Positions 21,557-33,900 of a stretch of DNA of 64,000 nucleotides are shown here, piece by piece. Position numbers and translations under genes: made by a program. Every line of letters begins with the position of its first letter. The stretch's first letter is position 1. Below the pieces are notes generated by a model, which saw nothing but the letters and a program-made list of their open reading frames with translations, was not told where the DNA came from and did no database searches. The DNA is from Eopsaltria australis (taxonomy: Eukaryota; Chordata; Aves; Passeriformes; Petroicidae): assembly GCA_034509425.1 (NCBI GenBank), contig JAVTVJ010000542.1, forward strand, positions 372,001 through 436,000. Direction: 5' to 3'.

Positions 21557-24500
21557 CTGAAAAAAAAATAAAGAAAAATGTAAAAAATTGGGTGTTAAAA
21601 ACTGTGTACAACAGGTATTAGGGCAAGTGTCCTTTTCTGCAGGATGAGAATACAGAGAACATCACATTGTGCATTTGTTCTTTAATAATTTAACTATCAG
21701 TGATATTATTTCTAACAGCCTGTTTCAGGTATCTTACAGAGTGGAGAGCTGCCACAGCACCCAGCCTCCTTTCAGTTTTCCTTCCATTCCCATGCCACCC
21801 CTTCCACCCTTTCATGGCACACAAGAATTCATACAGTCGAAGCAAAATAAACCAGGATCAACGTTCAAATTCAAACTTCCTTGTTTTCCCAGATTAGTTT
21901 TAGCCCAGATGCTTTCCTTGACCTGGTCCACATAAACATTTATCCACCCTCCCACAGAAACTCTTCCTTAAAGCCGCACCAGCAGCTTGAGGTAGAAACT
22001 GAGTTTGGTCACTTCTCAGTTCAGCAGTGACTGTTTAGAGCAGCCATGAGCTATGGCAGAGGGATCAGTGCACAGTGCAAGGAGGAAAATGGTTCTGACA
22101 CTAAGATCCACTTTTTTCCCTTAATTTCCTCCAGCTAAGCCCTTTTCATGAGAAGTGCAAGACAGGTACAGCATGGACCCCACGGAGCTTTCAGGAAGCA
22201 GAGCCCCCAGTTGCCTGGAGCAGGCTCTGCTGTCAGTTCCCTCTAACACACTGCAGGGATTTCTTTAACACAGAGCATTTACACAGACAAGAGACAGCTC
22301 ATTCCACTTGAGAGAACCACATCCTTGGTACAGAGGGTTTGAACATGACTTTTATCTTCCATTTTTGGCAACAAAGTAAAGTTAAGTCTTATTTGCAACT
22401 ACTTTTCAGCAGTAAACAGGATCCTAAACAATCCACTTCATTCTTAAGACTTTATACCCATCACATCAACTCCTTCCTCGCTGGGTTCAGGAACCTCATT
22501 CACACATCTCCAAAAACCATTCACTGTGATGCTTTTTCCTCCTTTCAGCCTTGGTGCAGGCCAGACACGTAACTCCAGCCTACCAACAACCTCAGAAGCC
22601 AACCTCTTCCTCACTGCCAAGTTAAAAGTCTCCAGACTCTGCTACTGTCTGTGCCTTTGCCAGTGATTTTCCTCTCATCTGCAGTTTGGTGACCCCAGAT
22701 CAACAGGACTAAGTTTGCCCAAGTTGCTTTAGCTCCACAGTTCCTTTGCTTATCAAGGGGTACTAAAAGGAGAAGGATAATGAAGTACCTCTTTGTTTTA
22801 GCAGTCTGTAAAACTTCATACTGAGAATAGCAGTTCAATTTTTGTTTCAAGAACAAAGCGTTCTAATTATACACTGACATGCCAAATACATTTAAAAAAA
22901 AAGAGGAAAGAGGCAGAGAAATGCCAAAGAAGTTACTTTTTGCCACTAAAAAACTGCACAGGAACTTGCACAAGGCCACAGAGAGTAATCATTTCAAATT
23001 AAAATCAGTAGAGTTGGAGGCTTTTAGCTGCCACTTCCACTGCAAGTAATGAATCACTTCACTAAACATATGACATAGCTGTGGCTCACAAACAGGCTCC
23101 AAGGAGGGAACTGAGCTCTAAAGGACTCAGCACAGCTCACAGCAGACACTGCCACACAAGCTGGATCATTTGTAGTGGCTACTCATCAAAAGGAAGGCTG
23201 AATAAGCCACAGATGGCAAGACAAACCACAATACATCTCTGATCAAACTGTATGATCCACCCAAGAATGTTTTTTCCCCATTAAATGTCATTCTTCGTTC
23301 ATTAAGGAGGGCTGGTTCCAAGAACCTGGTCATACAAAAGACTGGAGCAGAGAGCTCCAAGTGCCCTCTCCACTTCCTGTAATTATCACTGACCAGTAAA
23401 GAAGTCTGAAGCACTTCTGAAGTAATTAAGCAAGTGTTAAGCAATCTTAATACACAAAAGCTCAAACCTTGACACACAGTAGAATGTGCAGCAGACTGCT
23501 GCTCATGGGGAAGATCCATCTGAGCACAGACAGAAAAATGGAACAACAGTGACCATTTTCCTCTCCAGCTACTTAGCCAGTTCAAGAGACACAACCTTCT
23601 GCAGACTTCCTTTTTTCACCCCCCCAGCAATTAGTTTCAGACACACAGTCTGTTAAGTTAGAGGAAGTCCCCTCAGCAAGCATTTTGGCCAAAACACCTC
23701 CCTAAAAAATGTGGCACCAGCTTTTTGCCAGCACAGAAGAGCTGAACCTCAGCACTGACCTGTGACTTTACTGACACACATTTCCTAACTTTGGCTCATG
23801 TCAGCCACCAAAATGTGGGACATTGCTCAAGATCCCAGCTCACACTTTCCAAAGGGGAAGCCAGAGTGCAGATGCCACTTCTCTGTGAGTGACAAACCCA
23901 AGGCTGTTAGAGCCAGTAGAGTCTGCTCAGGTGTGTACAACTGCAAAATTCAATTTTTCCATTGAGAATGTCCAAATATTGTAGAGGTTTGAAGAAAACC
24001 TGCTGGTCTCCTACTACTTGTGATATCAAATTTATTTGATGACAATACTGGTCTGAAAGAGACAGACCTCTGGCTTCCCACAGAAAATTTTTCAAGGCAC
24101 AAATTAGAACACAGAAGCAAAAGAGCATTCACTGAACAGATTATAAACTGGTTACCTAATGAGTGCAAGTATTCAGCTAAGGACAGGCAGGGTATCTTCA
24201 AGCACTTGAAGGATGAGTTCCTAGTGGAGGTGGATTCCTGGCATCCAAGTAAACATTTTCATGATGGTTCTAAAAGAAAGAAAAGAGTTATTGATATAGA
24301 ACATATCACAGAGAGATTGAGAAGGCAGCATGTGAGCAAGAAGTTAAATCAATTGTATAGCTCAGTAATATAGGAGGAAGAAAACAACCACTAAACAAAT
24401 TTCAGCTGAGTTTACAGATAAATAAAACTTCAAATTTATCCAAGAACCAATCCATATCAGAGGGATGGAACGGGAGCTGTCCTGAAATAGGCTTGAAAGC

Positions 24501-27500
24501 ACAGCAAGGAATCATTTAAACATAATCTTCTACCATAGCATCACAAGTATGACAGTGAATGCAGTCTCCAGATAAACATAAATCAATATTTTGTTAGGCA
24601 GCCATACCACCCTTGTGCTCAGAAGATACATGACCAACACAGCACCTAGAACAAATCCAAATTTCAATTAAGGAGCTAAGGGTAGCAACAACAAGAACAA
24701 ACCCAAATCTGTTATAAAACACCCCCCTTCCAGCCAAACACTCTGCAAGCTTTGTCTGCAAGGAGCACACAGAGGACACTGTTATCAGTGGCAGTCCTTG
24801 CACAGGACCTGCACTTGGGGACAATCACCAGGCTGGAGGACAAAGCCACAACACAAGGCACAGGCTGGAATTCAAAGCTAAACAAACTCAGGCAAACATA
24901 AGACATAAACATCACCAGAAGGCTAAACTGCAGCGCAAACATTTAACTCACACCAATGAGGCCTGGTTGCCAAAGCTCCTTTTAGAAAATCAGCCAGTCC
25001 CCAGTAACCAAGCTGCCTCATAATTAGGAAAGTTAATTAGGTACCACCCTCTTGTTTATGTCAAGAGCAGTCTGAAGTGATGATTGCAATGATTCCTTCT
25101 CATTTTATGATCTCCAATTATTTAGACAAATTTTAAGCAATTGAAATATTTATTCAATGTGATTTGGCTCATCAAGGAAGCACAAGCCTAAATTCAGGTG
25201 CAGAGAATACTGGAAGTAAAAAGAGAAATACAAGAAAGAAGGTAATACTGAAACCCTACAGGTCAACAGGAAAACCCTGCAGCCCAAGCACCACTGCTGG
25301 GTTCTGACTGGAGGTGGAAATTCTGCAGTTACCTCAAGTTCTTTCAATACCCATTCTTACAAGAAATCCCTTTTCAACATATGGAAGAGGAAAAAAATCT
25401 GTAACGTTACTTTTTGCTCAGACCATTTTAATAAAAACACCCAAAAATTCCAATTCTTGATGGTAAATTCGATGGCATTTTGTAAGAGTTTTCTAGACCC
25501 CATTAAGCCAATTAATTTTTAATAGGCATTAAAACCAACAGTGTCCACTTGGTAACAGAGTGGAACTCCAGCAGACAGCTTTGCCCCAATCAGTGCAGGG
25601 TATCTCTTTAGTTTAAATAAGGCCATAATTTGAAGCCACATATTTAGTCAATGAATCATGGTGAAGCTAAAAAGGGAAAGCTACCATTACAGCAAAATTG
25701 TTGAGGATAAACTTTATAATATTCCAGTTCCTCACATTTTCATGTGCATTTGCACTGCTGCATTCCTCAAAGGGAAAGATTCGAGCTTCTCCCACTGCTC
25801 ACCAAGCAATTCACAAGATAAAAGTGCAAATGTATCACAGGTACTCGACCTCTGATATTCTTAAACACCAGAACTGCCAGTGACCATCCCCAAAAGAGAC
25901 CAATCTTTCTGCTCAAATGGAAAACATTTAGCAATTTCAAAAATATTCAGCTGTTACTGACCTTGATTTCCAAAGCAAGGAATTTCCAGCAAAACAGACT
26001 ACAGAGACACCTTAAAGCTTTCACAATTAACTGTGCAATTAACAGGTAAGGTGAAGATCCTTGTCCTACCTCATGTTATAAGGACAGGTGCTGTTAACTG
26101 AGCCGAATTGATTTTAATTCTTTTCAGCAATCCAGGCATTTGTAGATTACCTGAAAATCACTTCAGGTTCTAGTCATACTTCAAAGCTTTTCCTGCTTAT
26201 AAAAAATTCAGCTGGACTAAATAACTTCAGATCCTTGGTTTTCTTTAAACTAAAAGCTCTTGGATTTTCTACTCTGAATGGACCACACAAAAATTACAAC
26301 ACGTTCGTTGCAATCAACCCTGCCAGGGAAGTTCCTGCCCCAAAGTGGCTCACAAAGGAGAAGCTGGGCTGCAATGCAGTGTAACACAGGAAAAAGTCAA
26401 AGAAATCACTTTTGTTACAGGCAGTTCCTTCTCATTTACCTGCTCCTGCAACCCTGATCCCAACTCACGCCCTAAACCACCCCTGGTGCAGCCTCCACTT
26501 CCTCTGAATGACTCAAATTCACAATCTCACCTCAAAACACAGATATCTTATCAGGCCTTACAGTGACATTAGATGTTATTACCTTATAAAAATGTGATGT
26601 CACAGAGTTACAGATGCACATGGGAGTGTGATTCACAAAATGTAGCCCTGTTGAGGAATCAAGGCAAAGCAACTGAAAGGGTCAGAGGTAAAGAATGCAA
26701 GCCAAGAGAACCTTGGGGGCCATTCTACCACCTTTTGTAGTTTCTTTAATTCTTTCCTTAACTGCAGTACAGCTGTCAACAAGGAAATAAAAGTTTCACT
26801 GCTCTAATCTTGCATTTACACCACTGAGAAATTTGCTAAAGAAATTTTAGGTTGAACTTTTATGGGAACAGAATGTACACATGTCAAAAATAGCTTTAAA
26901 AGCACTTTTATTGTTTAATATCAATGGTCTTTATAGAGAGGGCAGATTTTTCTGGAATCTGCATTGAGTTTCATTTGGTAATGAGAGACACACAACACAA
27001 TAAGGCCTTGATAAAAGCAGTTCCACAAGCCACGCTTAAGTCACTTGATACACCAAGAAAACACAATATTCTACAGACAGAACCTCTGAATTTTCATTTT
27101 GTGAAATAAAGGTGTTCCTAGTCCTTCTACTAGAAAAATAAACCCTTATCAGCATCTCAGGCTTTACTTCTCCTTGATATTAGCATAAACAGGCCTTGCT
27201 GCTTAGAAATGTGATAAACACCTTCAGCCTTCAAATTCACAAAAAAGCACTGAGCCAAAAACATTTTGTTGAATCCGAGTGTTTCACCCTCTTCCTTGAC
27301 TGTTTAGATACCCAATACTGTTGCATTTTTTAGGAATTCTTCATTTTTAAATGCCTAGGATATGCAAATCCTGCCCTTTGACCTTCTAGCTGAGGAAAGG
27401 CCATATTTAGCCTCAGTGTGCATGTGAGTCAAACATGTTATTCATGCACAGGATTATTCAAGAGGTCTAATGTTTGAATCACTATGGGTCAGAAAACTGT

Positions 27501-29496
27501 CTGCACAGAGTATTCCTTTCTAGGTGAACCTTGCTTAAATCTTTCATCAGCTGCATTTACTCTTCCTGAATTATTCAGTTCCACGGGCGTTTTGGGTTCC
27601 ACGGAAAAGCCCAAAACCTGGGAATCCTCCCCCAGGGAATGGACAGTTTGTGCAGGCAGCTGTCACTGCAGGAGCTGCAACATTCAGCTTGTGAAAAAGC
27701 TTTTTGTTGAGACAAACGTTCAAGCACAGTAGCAAAAAAAAAAACCAAAAAAAAAAACCTACCAAGCCCCAAACTGTACAGTTCTACAAAACATTTTGCA
27801 TTACTGCAGGAGCTCTGGAGGCTCATGTGAATAAGGAAAGATTGAGGAAGTAGCCTCAGATGCATCATCCTGAAAAGCACAACGTTTTGGACTTCAGATG
27901 TAGGGCAGGCAAAGAACCCCACAGCAGTGCAAAGACAAAAAAAAAAAACCCAAGATGAACTCTTTTGTAAAAAAAAAGCACCAATGATTCTTGGAGCTAA
28001 TATGAATATGCATTAAAAGCTCCCCAAGCTGCTTCTCCTACATCAAATGGATTTGTTCCTGACAAGATTCTGAATTAAAGATACCCAGGGCTCACTAAAA
28101 CTCACTGGGTGTGACACCAACATCCTAAACCGGAATGCAGGGTTACCCCACGCCGTTTCTTTAGGGCAAGTTCTTCAGCCATGGATTCCAGCTAACAGGC
28201 CTGAAATCAAAGAGCTCCTAATTACCCATGACAAACTTATTTGCAAACAGCTTGGCAGACGAACCGATACCGAACCGTGGGAGGATGCTGATGACATCTT
28301 TGAAAGGCTAATTGCATCTGCCAGGAGCTTGAGATCATCCCCAGCCCTTTGCTCCACTGCCACCCATTTCCAGAAGGTGAAATCAAAGAATGCTAAGCTC
28401 GTTTGCATTCAAAGTGCTTCTCGCTTTTCACAAACGCGAATTGCAAATAAAGCTGGGAAAGAATTTTGCCAAAAATACTTACAGAGTAACAGAAAACAAA
28501 GCTAAAATGATACTGGGAATTCATCTTCCAGCAGGATCACACGTACCTGTATCAGACCTACGGCCACGATTGTCATGAGTCAGGATAGGAGTCCGATACT
28601 TTTAGTCTAGAAACATGTAACAAAGGATGTTCCTAGCTTGCAAAAGTTTTACTTCCCAGAGATTGCAAAACCAAGCTTGCCAAGAAGACAGAGCACTATC
28701 GACATCCACACAGCAAGAGGCACGATTCAACTGGGCAATGACAGCAATCACGATAAAGCACGACCTCAGCACAGCAGCAGCACCAACTGTCAAGAGCTGC
28801 CCAAAAATAACACAAAGAAACAAAAGAACCCTGAGAGTTGTAACGAATTTTTTGAAAGATCGTGAGATATTTGCCTGAAAGATTACAGACTCTTCATACC
28901 GAGAGTCAGAGACATCACATGAAAAAGCAGAACGCTGTGTGGCTGAAAAATCACAAGCATGAGACGGAAAAAAACCAGGAGATGGAAGTAACACCGTGCG
29001 CTGCTCAGCGGGGCAGGCTCTGCCCGAGAGACGGGAGGCACAGCCGGGAGTCAGACACTTCCCTTCCCCTGGGCACCTCCAGCTCCCCGGGCACAGCCGA
29101 CACAAAGCCAGCCAGCGGCGCAGCATCGGAGCCGGGCACAGCCCCCGGCCCCGGGCACAGCTCCGAGCGTCCCGGAGAGCAGCTCCTGCCCCGAGCTCCT
29201 GAGGGCGTCCCGGGGAACCGCTCCGGCCCCCAGCTCCTGAGGGCAGCGGCGGAGCCCCGCGGTTGCCCCGGCCTGGGACTGACCGCCAGACCCCCCCTCA
29301 GAGCTGACCCCCAGACAACCCCTCAGAGCCGACGCCCCCTCAGAACTGCCCCGGCCACCCCACAGCGCTCGGTGCGAGACCCAGTCCCGGCAAGGCACCG
29401 CCAGCACAGCACTGGGTAGCCCATAGCGAAGGAGCAGGAGGCAGGGGGGCGCGGGAGGGATGCGGAGCAGGGGAAGGGGAGCGCGGGGCCCGTTAC
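21557..29496 (-). other. MYO9B: MYO9B intron 1 (about 7.9 kb)
   Basis: Intron between the non-coding first exon and the initiator exon. No additional exon is recognised with confidence. It contains A-rich tracts (27731-27760) and an unexplained plus-strand open frame at 24020-24373, listed separately. The promoter-proximal 400 bp are CpG-rich. Confidence 0.65.
24020..24373 (+). other. Unexplained open reading frame in MYO9B intron 1 (possible old retroposed or transposon fragment)
   Basis: A plus-strand frame of about 117 codons, open in fact from just after a TGA at 23990, ends in TAG at 24371. It has no ATG at its start (GTG at 24020) and I recognise no family. The composition looks protein-like: charged, including KRKKRVIDIEHITERLRRQ, without low-complexity runs. 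It lies in AT-rich intronic DNA where such a length is uncommon but not impossible by chance. No promoter, splice sites or poly(A) tail tie it to a gene, so no function is offered. Confidence 0.25.
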
Positions 29497-29800
29497 CTGC
29501 GCCGGTGTCGAAGCGCGGCCGCCCGGCCCCGCCGCCGCACAGGCCCCGCGCGCGCCACTTCCGGGTGGGTCCGGGTCGGGGGGGGGGAATCGGGGCGCGC
29601 CCATTCAGCGCCGCGCTCGCCCCGCGCATGCGCCGCCCCTCGGTGTGGGGCGCGGAGCGGCACCCGCGGGCTGGGGGGAATGGAGGGCGTGTGCGGCCGG
29701 TGCTGGGGGCCGCGGGTTCGGGCCCCGAGCCCGGCTCTCGCCCCCGCCGCGGCTCCCGGCGCAGCTGGGCGGCGGCAGCAGCCAGGTGCTGTCTGTCTGA
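29440..29800 (-). promoter_or_regulatory. MYO9B: MYO9B CpG-rich promoter
   Basis: Dense CpG and GC-rich sequence surrounds the putative first exon. On the minus strand there is an ETS-type CCGGAAGT core at 29564-29557 and the self-complementary GCGCATGCGC of NRF-1 at 29624-29633. No TATA box is visible, as expected for a CpG-island promoter. High CpG density continues on both sides, from about 29030 to 29930. Confidence 0.6.
29497..29610 (-). other. MYO9B: MYO9B non-coding first exon (5' UTR), 5' end approximate
   Basis: Read on the minus strand, a GC-rich segment ends in a good donor (GCGCAG|GTAACG) with its last exonic base at 29497. The next acceptor in the gene is the 5' UTR/initiator exon at 21556, so this is the likely first exon of the leader. 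The transcription start cannot be placed from sequence alone. An ETS-like element (29557-29564) and an NRF-1-like palindrome (29624-29633) lie at or just upstream of the assumed start. Confidence 0.55.
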
Positions 29801-29935
29801 GGCAGCGCGGGTGGATTCTTGTCAAAACCAAGGAACCCCGGTGCCGTGCCGTGCTGGGCTGCGAGGGCTCCCGCTGCGGGGGTGGTGGGGGTGGCTGGTG
29901 CTCGGGCTGTCGGAGCACTGGGGCACAGTGGTTCG

Positions 29936-30385
29936 CAGAATCACCCAGTTGTTTGGATTGGAAGGGACCTGTGGGGATCACCCAGTCCAAACCCCCTGCC
30001 AAGGCAGGATCACCAGGAGCAGGTGACACAGGAACACGTCCAGGTGGGTTTGGGATGTCTCCAGAGAGGGAGACTCCACACCCTCCCGAGCTGTTCCAGT
30101 GCTCGGCCACCCTCAACGTAAAGAAGTTCCTCCTCATGCTGAGGCGTTTGTCATGTGTTTCAGTTTCTCCCATTACTCCTTGTCCTGTCCCTGGGCACCA
30201 CCGAGCAGTGGCACCATCCTCTGACACCCCTTGGAGATATTTGTATGGATTGATGGGATCCCCTCTCAGCCCTCTCTTCTCCGAACCAACCAGGCCCAGC
30301 TCCAACAGTCTCTCCTCACCACAGAGATGCTCCAGACTCCTCATCATCTTTGTGGCCTCCGCTGGATCCTCTCCTTGTCTTTCTT
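29936..30385 (-). mobile_element. CR1 LINE 3' fragment between the divergent promoters
   Basis: On the plus strand the sequence begins AGAATCACCCAG...TTGGATTGGAAGGGACC and continues through the CR1 3' features in reverse complement: CTGTTCCAGTGCTCGGCCACC, AAGAAGTTCCTCCTCATG, CCTTGTCCTGTCCC and TTTGTGGCCTCCGCTGGA. CR1 is the dominant LINE of bird genomes. The copy is 5'-truncated, lacks an open reading frame, and separates the MYO9B and HAUS8 promoters. Confidence 0.85.
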
Positions 30386-30529
30386 TTACTGAGGAGCCCT
30401 GAACAGACTTCACCAGCTGAAGCTCCTTCCCACCAAAGCCCTGAGGCAAGGAGCACTTTTAGGAGCACTTTTTGCGTGCTGCAGGAGTTGCCAGACCCTC
30501 ATTTATCGCTTTATTTCAAAGGCAGCGCA

Positions 30530-30920
30530 GACACCGGGGCCGGGCCCTGGACTCGGGCTCGTGTCATTCCTCCGCGCCGCCAGGGGGCGCGCTGCCACCC
30601 TCCCCGCTCCTCGCGCGCATGCGCGGTGATTCAAACGCGATGGCGGCTGGGGCTGCTCAGGGCTGAGGGGAGCGACCCCTGGCCAGCCTCTCGCCCGCCC
30701 GCCCGCCGCTGCCTCGGCACGATGTCCTCGAACGGCAGCGACTCGGCTGCGGGCGGACAAGCGCCTAAAGCTAAGCGGAAAGGTAGTGGGGAGGGTGAGG
30801 GCGGGCCTGCGCTGGCTGAGGCAGGAGCCCGGCCCGGCTGAGGGGGATCCGAGCTGAGGTGGGAAGCCCCGCGGTGCGCCCGGCTGAGCTCTCCTTCCCC
30901 TCTTCCGGCAGGGAGAATCG
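30530..30920 (+). promoter_or_regulatory. HAUS8: HAUS8 CpG-rich promoter
   Basis: A CpG-rich block surrounds the HAUS8 start. The NRF-1 palindrome GCGCATGCGC lies at 30615-30624. A YY1-type ATGGCGGC lies at 30640-30647, a position typical of transcription starts in housekeeping genes. No TATA box is seen. The YY1-type ATG opens a short frame that ends (TGA, 30664-30666) before the HAUS8 ATG, so it may be upstream of, or at, the start site. Confidence 0.65.
30722..30782 (+). CDS. HAUS8: HAUS8 coding exon 1
   Basis: 61 nt from ATG (context GGCACGATGT) to donor AAAG|GTAGTG. Encodes MSSNGSDSAAGGQAPKAKRK, a Ser/Gly start with a basic end. Phase 1 out. Confidence 0.92.
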
Positions 30921-33900
30921 TGCAGTCTCGCTACCTGCAGTTCGATAAGAAAGACAGCAAGAAGGCGCCGGGACTGCCGAGCTCAGGCGTCGCTCAGCGA
31001 AAGGTACACAAGGTGTGAGGGGCGGCTTGGACGTGTGGCAGCGAGACCTGGGGGAGACCGACTCTGCTGGGGTTGTGAGGGAGCTGTGGTGTGTTTCGAG
31101 GTGGGAGCTTTGGACTGTGCTCAGGTGATTGGGATTTAGTTGCTTTTTGTCAGCATTGAAGTCGAAGGTAAGATATATTGCTGTTCGTGTTCTGTCTTAA
31201 CTGTTTCTTTATTGTCAGGATGCTTCGTCAAGTTCCTCTTCATCAAATACTTCTCTGCCGTCTTCTAGAACTAAAGCAAGATCAGTTCTTTCTCGGAAAC
31301 ATGAAACTTCTGTTGGTAGGTTTTACCAATGTTTAAAAGCTATTCTTTTGTATTTCCAGCCTATGAAACTTAACAATTCCAAAATATTGATACTTTGTAT
31401 TATTTGCATCACTATCAGTTGTTACTTGTATGCAAAGGAAATTAAGAAACTGGATGTGGGACTAAGACAAATCAGGTCCTGGGTCTGGAACTGAGTGATT
31501 GGGTTGTCTAAAGCAAATGTATTTTCTGCCTTCTGCACAAGGTTTTGAACTGTTCTGTTCCTATGCCCTCACCATTACTCTGCTTTTTTAATTTAATCTT
31601 TCTGTTAAACCAAATGTGACTGAAAAATCTCTGTCAGCAAAACCGTTCATTTCCACTTCTTTCGTTATTACCTACAATTCCTGTCTGGTATTACTGACAG
31701 TCCTTGGTTCTCTCTACAGATATCCAGTTATTGGGACAAATTATTCCCTTGTTTTCTGTGGATTGGGACTTTGAACTGCTGTTAATGGGGTCGTTAGAGA
31801 GAGGGCTTTAGTCATAAGAATTTTCCATTCTGGCTGCAATTCCAGTTGGTAACTTTCTTTGGAGGTTCAAGAAAAATAGGTTTTTAAGGCTGATTGTTAG
31901 AAAACAGGTGCTCATTTGACATTCCTGGAACAGAGAGTGTCTCTGATAAACTCAGGAGGGGCCTTGTCCAAGTGCAGTTCATTAAGGCCGAGGCCTAACG
32001 AGCATTTCTCAGGTCCTAGTGGGGTGTTAGGGGTGGGATTTCAGCAAATCAGCTTCCCTGGCACTCTACAGCTTGGAATTGTGAACTTGTGCTGAGCCTC
32101 ATCTAATTCTTTTAGTCTGATAACAGCTTCTTTCCACAGGTGACCAGAGCTCATTAAATCAGAGTTGTTTTGAGAAGGGTGACTTGCAGTCCACTTTATT
32201 AAATGAAGAAAAAATGAAGCTACCTGACCTTGATATTTCTGCTATTAATGGTAAATTTCCATCCAAACTCAATTTCTGGGTTTTTTTAAAATTTTTGGAA
32301 CTTGGGGGTTAGAAATTGTTGTATTCTTGTGTATTCCCTAAAGGATTTTAAGCAGAGACCTTTAAGACCTTTGAAATTGAGATTAACCTCTTGATTTGTG
32401 GTATCTATTTTTGTTTAAAGTCAGAAAGTAAAGATTCAAGTCAAAATTTAAAGAATAAAGTGCCCTTGAGTCTAACAGGTGGGTGTCAGCCCTTCTGAAA
32501 AGTGGATCACACCTGTTTGTCACTTAAAGCTGAATGCTCATGTGATCCACATCTGCTCATGAGTATGTCAGAGCCAGAAGCAGAACACAGGTCTTTTTTT
32601 ACTGGTACACACAAGAATTTTGAAATTATCTCTGCCTTTAAAGGACGTGGTGGTCTGTTGACCCACCCTATAGACCTCAACAGAAGAGCACACTAACTTT
32701 GTTCTTATGATACAGATAAAAGTGACCCCAAGAAAAGTTCTTATTCAGAATCTACTTCAGAAGGAGATTCAGAGACAAAGAAAATAAGCAGAGTGATTGA
32801 TGAGGTGAGTCTCACTGCTTTCATTGATAAGGATATTTATTTTGAAATGAGGATTTTCTGTTTATCTGTAAACTGAATTACAGCTAAGGTCCTGGGATGA
32901 TCTAAATCCTCCCTGCAGAAGTCAGTTCTGCTGGCAATGTTTGGTGTGTATATCACATATCTGGACACTGACCAGAGCTTTCCTTCCATTTATTGTGGTA
33001 AAGAATCTGTTCCAATTATTGCATCTCCTCGGGTGAATTCTTCTTGCATTCCTGCCCATACTCTTTAATTGTATCACATTACCTTTATGTATTTCCTGGC
33101 ATTTTTGTTCTGAGAGCTAGCACTGGTTCAGTCTAATATAAAGTGCCTTATTTAGGGATCTCATTCAGTGTAGCGCTGAAACTTCAAATTCTCTACCAGA
33201 ATTATGAAAATCTGCTGAAAGTATTGTAAAAGGTGGTGGAACAAAGAGATATATTTAATTAGTGTTTAAAAAACAAACTTCTCTCATTGAGCTGCCTGTT
33301 GGCAGTGATGATTCCAGGCACAGTTTGGACTGTTGGTAATTTACTTGGTAATTAATTTGACTACTGAAAAAACAATTGTTTGAATACCAAACCTGATGTC
33401 GAATATTCTTTTCTTTTCTGAAGGAAACTGATTCTCATGATCTGATGGCAGAGCTGGAATCTGAGACACTGCTTTTAACTTACCTAAGAATAAAGGTGAG
33501 AGTTGCTCAAGTATTTGGTGTTTCAGGTAGAACTTGATATTGAGGAATTGTTTAATTTCTTAAATCCTTCCTGACCTGTAAAAGTTAGATTTTTGTGACT
33601 ATATATGTTTATGATTTGTAGAGCTAGAAGACTTGGATTCAATGCTGGTTTATTAAGCTAGTTCTGGTTTTTAGGAATTAGGGGGATGCAGAAGTTTTGG
33701 GAAAACTGTGAGTCTGTCTGGAGTTGAAAGTTGTGGCAGGGACTTTGTTCCCTCAGTGCTGTGTATTTTCATTTACAAAAAGGAGCAGGGCTGGGGCAAG
33801 AGGGGGTCTTTAACTCTGATTTTCTGTGCTTACTGTGTGAGGTCTCCTGTTCATTAACTGAAACCTTTTGGCCTGGTCTGAGGCTTGCATTTGTTTATTC

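Noticed and set aside
29493..30449. Long minus-strand open frame (318 codons) across the promoter region
   Set aside because: It spans GC-rich promoter sequence and the CR1 fragment; Pro/Arg/Gly composition is what CpG-rich DNA gives in any frame.
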